From: Chryseobacterium sp. CH25
GTDB lineage: Bacteria; Bacteroidota; Bacteroidia; Flavobacteriales; Weeksellaceae
Assembly: GCF_004119455.1 (NCBI RefSeq)
Contig: NZ_NRQT01000002.1
Coordinates: 503,501 to 567,500, forward strand
DNA length: 64,000 bases
Direction: 5' to 3'
The notes under the pieces are model-generated. The model did no database searches, had not been told where the DNA came from, and was given only the letters and a program-made list of their open reading frames with translations. Within the stretch, counting starts at the first letter, position 1, and each line of letters begins with the position of its first letter. This document shows positions 57,480 to 64,000 of the stretch, in pieces. Made by a program: the position numbers and the translations under genes.

Positions 57480-58823
57480 ATGAATGTCAGTAGAGTGATT
57501 TCCGTCGGGATTTTCTTTGACGGTACGGGAAACAATGGAGTAAATGCACTTTCATCAGATAAACCTTTGAACAATAATGAAAGTTATCACGGTGCATTCA
57601 CCAATATCTATAAATTGTACAAATCATTTATCGGGAATGAAAAAATATATATTGAAGGAATAGGAACCGTCTCAGGTGAAGAAGACAGTAATTTTGCCAT
57701 GACAACATGCGCGAATCCGCCTTATGGAAAAGGATATTCTTCAGATGATAAACTTCAGAAAGCAGAAGATTTTGTTCGGAAGATTATGACTGATGGAGAC
57801 AATGAATATCATTTTTATTTATATGGTTTCGGAAGAGGAAGTATGCTGGCCAGAGCTTTTAGCAATTGGCTTTTCGCTAACTATTCTTTTGTTGGAATTA
57901 AAGTGAAATTTTTAGGAGCTTTTGATACGGTAGAATCAAAACCATTTAATACTTATAATCTAAGTGTACCTCATGAGGTGGAAAACGTATTTCATATCTG
58001 TGCCCTTCATGAATGCAGATTCTTTTTTCCACTGACGGGATTTTTTGAAAATTCAAAAATGATGGAGGATTACCGGTTCCGGAATACTACTTCCACCTGG
58101 AAAGAAATTTTTGTTCCTGGAGCACATGGAGATATTGGTGGTGGTTATCTGGAAGGTCCACAGTCTGTATATATTTCTACAAATTTTGCCAATACAGACG
58201 ATCTTATCAGGTATGTTGAAAATATAAGAACCGGAAAAACAGATTCTGAAGGAAATAAAATATGGGATGCCCTACTTTCAGAATTCGGGGTAGAAAGAAA
58301 AGATGCTTTTTCTAAAGCCTATGCCTGCAGAGATAAAGTTTACAACGAACTGTCAAAACTGTATGGAAAACTAATGTTGCAGGAAACCAATGCAGTCTCA
58401 CAAGTCTTTGCATCAGGGAAAGATTTTGAAACAGATTATAGCAGACATCCTTTGTTAGAAAGTTTATATAAAGAAATGGTTACCTATGTGAGAGACCTTT
58501 CCAAAGATAGAAAGCCAATATACAATTTTAGTGAATTGGCTGATTATATCCATATTTCAGCAAATTTCGGGCTTTATTACGATGGTTTGTTAAAACGATC
58601 CGAATATGAAATGAATGTTGAACTTCTCAACAACGGATTAAATGTTTCAAGCAGTACCATTGTAGATCAGAAAAGCCACGCGAGACTTTCTGCTGAACTG
58701 CATCTTCCTGAAGATAATTTTGTAGCAGAATTTCTATATGGAACCAGTGTTCCTAACAATGATATCTGGACTCGTTCAATTATCAAAACTCCGGTAACAA
58801 GGCTGGATGAAATCAATAATTAG
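57480..58823 (+). CDS. Tle1/DUF2235-like protein lacking the serine nucleophile
   Basis: A 447-residue protein matching the DUF2235 (T6SS lipase effector Tle1-type) alpha/beta hydrolase. The N-terminal ISVGIFFDGTGNNG is the family start motif; FLGAFDTVESKP is the GVxDTV strand with the acid, and VPGAHGDIGGGYLEG the HxDIGGGY motif with the His. The nucleophile elbow, GFSRGA in the family, reads GFGRGS: residue 118 is Gly (GGA at 57831-57833). Unless Ser121 has taken over, it should be catalytically dead. There is no signal peptide. A toxin, immunity or binding role remains possible. T6SS genes are not in the window. Confidence 0.75.
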   Translation: MNVSRVISVGIFFDGTGNNGVNALSSDKPLNNNESYHGAFTNIYKLYKSFIGNEKIYIEGIGTVSGEEDSNFAMTTCANPPYGKGYSSDDKLQKAEDFVRKIMTDGDNEYHFYLYGFGRGSMLARAFSNWLFANYSFVGIKVKFLGAFDTVESKPFNTYNLSVPHEVENVFHICALHECRFFFPLTGFFENSKMMEDYRFRNTTSTWKEIFVPGAHGDIGGGYLEGPQSVYISTNFANTDDLIRYVENIRTGKTDSEGNKIWDALLSEFGVERKDAFSKAYACRDKVYNELSKLYGKLMLQETNAVSQVFASGKDFETDYSRHPLLESLYKEMVTYVRDLSKDRKPIYNFSELADYIHISANFGLYYDGLLKRSEYEMNVELLNNGLNVSSSTIVDQKSHARLSAELHLPEDNFVAEFLYGTSVPNNDIWTRSIIKTPVTRLDEINN

Positions 58824-59077
58824 TGTTAGTCCTTTTAGTTTTAAATTTAGGTTAGGGAACATTATTTCAGATGTTCCCTTTTATTTGGAATGTATTTGAG
58901 GTCAGTTAAGTATAATCACTGAATTTTTAATTTGGTGTATTATACTGTAGCTTTTTGATTCTGATTCCTGTTACTTTGATAGTGTTCATTTCACAACTGA
59001 ATTTTAAAAGAAATGAACAAAGGCGGATTCTGAAAAGCCTGATCGTAAAAAGAGTAAGAACATTAAAAATTAAGACT

Positions 59078-59806
59078 ATGGAAAAAACACTCGTACAAGA
59101 AAGGCCCATATTTTCAATGAACTTTGATTTCAGATCACGAGAGCAACAGGAAATTCTAAATTCCTTACAGAAAGAAAGGTATAAGTTAGTGGGATATATG
59201 GGAGCATCCGGTACCAATCAGGTTGCTTCAGGAGTGCCCACTTGGTTTGTGATAGACTATACGAGTGTATTTGGTGTGTTAAAAATTAACTATGAACAAA
59301 TATATAAAGTATATGTTTACCGTAGATCTGATATTACCGTCAATACGAAAATCATAATGGAGGTATTATCAGATGTAGTCACTTTAGGATCAGAAGCAAC
59401 ATTCAATCCAGATGGTACCTTTCCTACTACTTCAGGAGCTCCCGGAGTAATTACTGTAAAGAATAACAGGCCTGGAGACTCATCTCCTATAACAGTAGGG
59501 CTTGCTGCATACATGAATGGTATTTTTTTCCCTTTCTGTGCATTTACATGTGCTGCACAAGAGACTGTAAGCATAATACCTGATGAAAAAATAGCTTTAT
59601 TTGCATCTCAGACCAATGCAACTCCAGGGTCTATGGCAGGGCAGGCACATGAGTTCGGATGTACCTTTAGGTTCAGCGATCAGAATATGATCTATGATCT
59701 GCAGATGATTCAAACGACTTTTGGAATTAAAAATATTCCGGGAACATTCCCTGTAGAACAGGTATCTCCAGCAGTATCACTGGTCCCATTACTTAATGAT
59801 TTTTAA
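59078..59806 (+). CDS. Unknown protein next to the Tle1-like gene
   Basis: A 242-residue protein; the start at 59078 (MEKTLVQERPIFSMNFDF) is the first in-frame Met that gives a soluble protein, although the frame is open to 58955. I see no signal peptide or TM. Mixed alpha/beta, with SVFGVLKINYEQIYKVYVYR, then AAYMNGIFFPFCAFTCAAQE and QAHEFGCTFRFSDQN. No family is recognised. It follows the Tle1-like gene by 254 nt on the same strand and ends at a terminator; a partner or effector role is possible from position alone. Confidence 0.55.
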   Translation: MEKTLVQERPIFSMNFDFRSREQQEILNSLQKERYKLVGYMGASGTNQVASGVPTWFVIDYTSVFGVLKINYEQIYKVYVYRRSDITVNTKIIMEVLSDVVTLGSEATFNPDGTFPTTSGAPGVITVKNNRPGDSSPITVGLAAYMNGIFFPFCAFTCAAQETVSIIPDEKIALFASQTNATPGSMAGQAHEFGCTFRFSDQNMIYDLQMIQTTFGIKNIPGTFPVEQVSPAVSLVPLLNDF

Positions 59807-59834
59807 AATAAATACTGTTGTAAAACCAATATGT

Positions 59835-59863
59835 AAAAACTGATCATTTTGGTCAGTTTTTTT
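59835..59863 (+). terminator. Terminator after the unknown gene at 59078
   Basis: AAAACTGATC and GGTCAGTTTT pair (one wobble) around an ATTTT loop with a T7 tail. Confidence 0.72.
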
Positions 59864-59939
59864 ATTTCTGGGCTATTCATTTCTTTTTCCGTATTTTTGC
59901 ACCCGAAAATTCATTATTCATTACTAATTATTAATTAAG

Positions 59940-61868
59940 ATGCTTTCGGTTCAAAGTTTAGGATTACATCATTCAGGAAATTATTTATTTCAAAACGTCA
60001 ATTTCACCATTAAAAAGGATGATAAAGTAGGGCTCGTGGGAAAAAACGGAGCAGGAAAATCTACTTTATTGAAAATGCTGTCCGGAGAAATTAATTTCTA
60101 CGAAGGAGAAGTGATCACAGAAGGAAGTGTTACCATTGGTTTCCTGAAGCAGGATCTTGATTTTGTGAAAGGAAGAACGGTTTGGGCTGAAACTATGCAG
60201 GCTTTTGAGCAAATCAATGCATGGAAAAACGAGCTTGAGGAAGTTAACCACCAAATGGCTACAAGAACCGATTACGAAAGTGATTCCTACACAGATCTTA
60301 TTAATAAAATGACTGAGCTGAATGACCTTTTAATGAACCATGATGCCTACAATCTGGAAGGTGATATGGAAAAAGTGTTATTTGGTCTTGGATTTAAAGC
60401 GGATGATTTCCAAAAAATTACTGATGAGTTTTCAGGAGGATGGAGAATGAGAATCGAATTGGCAAAACTGCTTCTTCAAAAGAATGACATCATGCTTCTC
60501 GATGAGCCTACCAACCACCTGGATATGGAGTCAATCATCTGGCTTGAAAACTTCTTAAAAGATTATCCGGGAGCTATTGTGCTGGTAAGTCACGATAAAC
60601 AGTTCATGACTGCCGTTTGTAACCGTACTTTTGATATCAACAATAGGAAAGTTGACGATTATAAAGCCAACTATACCAAATACCTTGTAATGCGTGAAGA
60701 CCGTCGTGAAAAACTGATTCAGGCTAAAAAGAATCAGGATGCGGAGATCAAGCAGATGGAAGATAACATTAATAAGTTCCGTGCAAGTGCTACCAAAGCT
60801 TCTTTTGCACAGTCGCTTATTAAGAAATTAGATAAAATTGAACGTATTGAAGTAGATAACGAAGACGTTTCTAAATTCAATATCCGTTTCGTACAGTCTA
60901 TGGTTCCGGGGAAAGTAATTTTTGAAGCTGCAAACCTTGGAAAGGCTTATGGTCAGAAACAGATTTTTGATGATGTAGATTTTATTGTTCAGAGAGGAGA
61001 CAGAATTGCACTTCTGGGACAAAACGGACAGGGAAAAACAACATTGGCTAAAATTTTAGCAGGAGATATTAAAGACTATTCAGGAGCTTGGAATCTTGGA
61101 CATAATGTAAACATCGGTTATTTTGCACAGAATCAGGAAGAAGTTTTAACACCTAATAAAACCGTTCTTGAAGAGGCTGAAGATGCTGCTACAGAAGAAA
61201 CAAGACCTAGAGTAAGAGACCTGTTAGGATCTTTCCTGTTCCAGGGAGATGCTGTTACAAAGAAAACGAAAGTCCTTTCCGGAGGAGAGAGAAACCGTTT
61301 AGCACTTTGTAAACTGTTACTTCGTCCTTTCAATACATTGATTATGGACGAACCTACCAACCACTTGGATATTCAGTCTAAGGAGATCATTAAGTTAGCG
61401 TTACAGAATTTCGAAGGTACGTTAATCGTAATCTCTCACGACAGAGAATTCCTTCAGGGACTTTGTGATAAAATCTATGAGTTCCGTGATGGTAAAATGA
61501 AAGAATTCCTTGGAGATATCAACGAATATCTTGAATACAGGCAAAAAGAAACCATCAGAGAGATTTCTGCAGAAAAAGCAAAACTTCATAGTGATGTGAA
61601 AGAAGAGCCTAAGAAAGTGGAAGAAAAACCGGTAGTTAGCAATAGCCAGATATCGAATGTTATCACTAAGGAACAAAAAAATATTCAGAATAAAATTAAG
61701 AAGGTAGAAGAAAAAATTTCTGAACTTGAAACCAAAGTAGAAGAAATGGAAGCTTCTTTCGCCAAAGAAAATCCTTCCGATGAAACTTTAGAAAAATACA
61801 ATAAAGCTAAAGAAGAGCTGGATAACGCTCTGCAGGAATGGGAATACTTAGGAACCCAACTTGATTAA
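59940..61868 (+). CDS. ABC-F ATPase (Uup/EttA type)
   Basis: A 642-residue soluble protein with two ABC domains and no TM: Walker A GLVGKNGAGKSTLLKML with signature FSGGWRMRIELAKLLL in the first, and ALLGQNGQGKTTLAKIL with LSGGERNRLALCKLLL in the second; both Walker B motifs read LLDEPTNHLD / IMDEPTNHLD. A linker with FRASATKASFAQSLIKKLDK lies between them, and a Lys/Glu-rich coiled-coil C-terminal domain (Uup-CTD) ends the protein. ABC-F proteins act on the ribosome in translation or give antibiotic resistance; the CTD favours a Uup-type housekeeping member. A TATTTTTG box is at 59892-59899. Confidence 0.92.
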   Translation: MLSVQSLGLHHSGNYLFQNVNFTIKKDDKVGLVGKNGAGKSTLLKMLSGEINFYEGEVITEGSVTIGFLKQDLDFVKGRTVWAETMQAFEQINAWKNELEEVNHQMATRTDYESDSYTDLINKMTELNDLLMNHDAYNLEGDMEKVLFGLGFKADDFQKITDEFSGGWRMRIELAKLLLQKNDIMLLDEPTNHLDMESIIWLENFLKDYPGAIVLVSHDKQFMTAVCNRTFDINNRKVDDYKANYTKYLVMREDRREKLIQAKKNQDAEIKQMEDNINKFRASATKASFAQSLIKKLDKIERIEVDNEDVSKFNIRFVQSMVPGKVIFEAANLGKAYGQKQIFDDVDFIVQRGDRIALLGQNGQGKTTLAKILAGDIKDYSGAWNLGHNVNIGYFAQNQEEVLTPNKTVLEEAEDAATEETRPRVRDLLGSFLFQGDAVTKKTKVLSGGERNRLALCKLLLRPFNTLIMDEPTNHLDIQSKEIIKLALQNFEGTLIVISHDREFLQGLCDKIYEFRDGKMKEFLGDINEYLEYRQKETIREISAEKAKLHSDVKEEPKKVEEKPVVSNSQISNVITKEQKNIQNKIKKVEEKISELETKVEEMEASFAKENPSDETLEKYNKAKEELDNALQEWEYLGTQLD

Positions 61869-61877
61869 TTAACAATA

Positions 61878-61914
61878 CAAAAGCTTCGTAATTTACTTTA
61901 TGAAGCTTTTTTTG
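61878..61914 (+). terminator. Terminator of the ABC-F gene
   Basis: ACAAAAGCTTC and GAAGCTTTTTTTGT pair around a 14-nt loop with a T7 tract. Confidence 0.75.
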
Positions 61915-61978
61915 TAACAAATCATAATCCTTTTCTACTTATAAGTAAATGAATTGCAAAAGTAATTTAATAGAAGTT

Positions 61979-62011
61979 TTGGCTGAAAATTAAATTATTT
62001 TCATAATTTTG
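61979..62011 (+). promoter_or_regulatory. Promoter of the small His/Cys protein; start codon 4 nt downstream of the -7 box
   Basis: TTG at 61979-61981, 22-nt spacer, TAATTTTG at 62004-62011; the ATG at 62016 follows after GAACC minus one base, so the message is leaderless or nearly so. Confidence 0.55.
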
Positions 62012-62015
62012 AACC

Positions 62016-62369
62016 ATGATTAAAGAAAGCAGAAATTTAAAAGTATTTATCTCCAGGCTGTTGTTTGGGGTATACTTCATCGCGCTGCTTTCTCAGAGCT
62101 TTCACCATCACGAATCAGTAGATTATTTTAAGGCATTTAACCTTAAAAAAGTCGAAAATTCTGTAACGAAAGCCATTACTAAAGAGAAAGCGGGTGACTG
62201 TCTGGCCTGCCACTTTTTGGTGACCGGACACACATTAGCTCCTGAAGAATTCAGCTTTAGCTTTGAGCATTATACGCACGAAGTAAAGCAAATTATCGCT
62301 ATTCAGGAAAAAATCTGGTCTCAGACCAAATTTACTTTTCAGCTTCGCGGACCGCCCGCAATTTCCTAA
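62016..62369 (+). CDS. Small His/Cys-containing membrane-anchored protein before a TonB receptor
   Basis: A 117-residue protein with an N-terminal TM/signal segment (ISRLLFGVYFIALLSQSF) and a periplasmic part with possible metal ligands: HHH at 30-32, CLACH at 62-66 and GHTL. It ends in a hydrophilic FTFQLRGPPAIS. Small proteins of this kind are often found just before TonB-dependent receptors in flavobacteria, as here (290 nt). A metal or haem role is possible because of the CxxCH and His cluster, but no family is assigned. Confidence 0.6.
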   Translation: MIKESRNLKVFISRLLFGVYFIALLSQSFHHHESVDYFKAFNLKKVENSVTKAITKEKAGDCLACHFLVTGHTLAPEEFSFSFEHYTHEVKQIIAIQEKIWSQTKFTFQLRGPPAIS

Positions 62370-62659
62370 TCAATACATTCTTATTGGGTTACAGCTCTAT
62401 GTCATAGAGTTTAATGTTCAATTTTTGAAGTTTAATGCTTAAAGTTGTTGAGATACAGCTGTTAGTTTGTAATAGGTGATAATATAGAGTATACCTGTTG
62501 ACTAGCTTGTTCCAATATTTTAACTTTTTACTCCTTGTAATTGATACATACTCTGTTGTACACCATTCATTGTACAAAGAATCTCAACCCATTCAATAAA
62601 CTTTAACGAAAAAATGTACCTTTTCATTACAAAAAGGTATGTAAGCAATCTATTTTACA
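62370..62659. other. Spacer before the TonB receptor with a palindromic hairpin
   Basis: TACCTTTT and AAAAGGTA at 62617-62639 form an exact inverted repeat with a 7-nt spacer, 20 nt before the receptor start, where an operator is expected. The rest shows no gene or RNA. Confidence 0.45.
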
Positions 62660-64000
62660 ATGAAATTGATATATTGCCTGTTATTGATCTTTTGTGGATC
62701 AGTATTTACAAGTGCACAGAAAACTTATACTGTACAAGGAACCGTTCAGGACTTTCATGATAAAACCATGCTGGAAAATGCAGTGGTAAGAATTGGAAAC
62801 CTTACAGCAAAAACAGATAAAAAAGGAATCTTTTCCTTTAGTAAAGTCCCTGCAGGGAAGTATACACTCATTGCAAAACATCCTGATTGTAATGATTATA
62901 CTGAAAATATAGAAGTTACGCAGGACATACATATAAAGATAATTCTTGAACATCATAGTAATGATATTGAGACGGTAACAATCCATGGGAATCATAAAAA
63001 TAACGGTTCACTGGTAGTCAAAACACTCAGTAAATCTGATATAGAGAAAAACTCTACAGAAAACCTGGGGAGTCTGTTATCTAAAATTTCAGGGGTGACG
63101 GCTTTGAAAACCGGAAATAATATTTCAAAACCAGTTATTCATGGACTTTATGGAAGTCGTATCAGTATTCTGAATAATGGGGTACGTCTTGCCGAACAAG
63201 AATGGGGTGTTGAGCATGCACCGAATGTTGATATCAACAATTTTCAGCATATTGATGTCATCAAGGAGCATCTGCATTGAAATATGGAAGTGATGCTATT
63301 GGGGGAGTCGTGGTAATGGAGCCCGAAATTTTTCCGAAAAAAGATACCATCAAAGGTTCAGTAGGACTTACTGGAATTTCCAACGGAAGAGGTCTTGGGC
63401 TGGATGTAGATGTAGCTAAAGTTTGGAAAAACGGATGGGCAATAAAATCTGGAGGAAGCATCAAGAAGTTAGGAGACCAGAGTGCTCCAAATTATAATCT
63501 GAAAAATACAGGAATGGATTTTTCTTCCTTCAATTTCACCGTTCAGAATAATACCTATGAAAGAGGAATCTCTTTTGATTATTATCTGACGAATCAGAAT
63601 ATAGGAATTTTAAGAGACTCACACGTTTCTACTTCTGACGATTACGATAGGGCGATGAATGCTAATCCTCCGATATATTCCGGTAAATTCAGTTATGATA
63701 TTGATAACCCAAGACAGGTTATTGAACATCATATTGCAAAAGTTTCAGCCTTCAAAAGATTTGAGAATATAGGAAAGCTTTCTGCAACTTACAGTTACCA
63801 GTATAACCACAGACAAGAGTATGATATCAGAAGAGGAGACTTGAATGATACTCCTTCTCTGGATTTGGCATTGATGACTCATCAATTTAATATTAATGAT
63901 TTATTAGAAAGAGGAAAATGGTCGTTGGAAACTGGAATTGATGCAGGTTTTCAAAATAATTATTCAGATCCTGCAACAAAAGCAAGACGTTTAATTCCGA
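62660..64000 (+). pseudogene. TonB-dependent receptor, one frameshift, 3' end outside window
   Basis: An outer-membrane receptor with a signal peptide (LIYCLLLIFCGSVFTSAQ), an N-terminal carboxypeptidase-regulatory-like beta domain (YTVQGTVQDFHDKTMLENAV) and a plug domain with NLGSLLSKISGVTALKTGN and HGLYGSRISILNNGVRLAEQ. At 63265-63266 the frame breaks (GG): one more G would turn the early stop after DVIKEHLH into DVIKGASALKYGSDAIGG, the classical plug end. After that the frame stays open to 64000 with beta-strand-like barrel sequence. The ligand is unknown; its neighbour with CxxCH hints at a metal or haem. Confidence 0.82.

Overview
The window is a low-GC chromosomal segment of a flavobacterium, most likely Chryseobacterium or a close Weeksellaceae relative. 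The evidence is type IX secretion (T9SS) C-terminal sorting domains, many promoters of the Bacteroidetes type (TTG, about 19 nt, TAnnTTTG), the near absence of Shine-Dalgarno sequences, and the gene families present (DUF4290, DUF5715, DUF6443-type RHS proteins). There is no rRNA, CRISPR array, phage, integrase or transposase gene. One tRNA (Gln, UUG) is present.

Layout. 1-2.1 kb: the end of a secreted FN3/T9SS protein and a DUF1801 protein. 2.3-8.2 kb (minus): a four-gene MgtC plus CzcCBA-type heavy-metal efflux operon. 8.7-12.5 kb: a RhtA-like exporter, an OmpR-type two-component pair whose kinase frame is broken twice, and a YiiX-like lipoprotein. 12.8-20.9 kb: a NIL-domain protein behind an operator-like palindrome, murA (with Asp in place of the fosfomycin-target Cys), DUF4290, a GH13 alpha-amylase, a DCC/haem-binding pair and katG. 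20.9-37.6 kb: two convergent RHS/YD-repeat loci, each led by a small T9SS protein. 38-43.5 kb: tRNA-Gln, der, upp, an alpha/beta hydrolase, comF and a RamB/ScfR-like regulator. 43.6-46.6 kb: the glyoxylate bypass (aceB, aceA), divergent from that regulator. 46.8-53.6 kb: an OmpH/Skp chaperone, a thioesterase, a serine-hydrolase remnant, an erythromycin-esterase-like gene, queD, lpxH, a LuxE-like gene, a PD-(D/E)XK protein and aqpZ. 53.8-59.8 kb: a DUF5715 protein, then a run of unknown protein, seven-TM protein, NarX-type kinase and NarL-type regulator, followed by a Tle1/DUF2235-like protein and another unknown. 59.9-64 kb: an ABC-F protein, a His/Cys-containing small protein and a TonB-dependent receptor running off the window.

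The most notable content is the RHS region. Locus 1 is one 2055-residue protein (SpvB-like start, FG-GAP repeats, RHS core, HExxH metallopeptidase tip) overlapping a lipoprotein gene. Locus 2 splits the same plan over two genes and ends in a small candidate immunity gene. Other leads are the MurA Cys-to-Asp change, a Tle1-like protein without its serine nucleophile, paired GCGA-N4-TCGC palindromes between the ScfR-like regulator and aceB, a three-copy family of ~160-bp elements with inverted arms, and three genes whose start codon lies about 5 nt after the -7 box.

A caution on quality: four genes carry five frame breaks (histidine kinase twice, erythromycin esterase, LuxE-like, TonB receptor), and each is repaired by adding one base to a short homopolymer. 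Assembly error is as likely as real gene decay.
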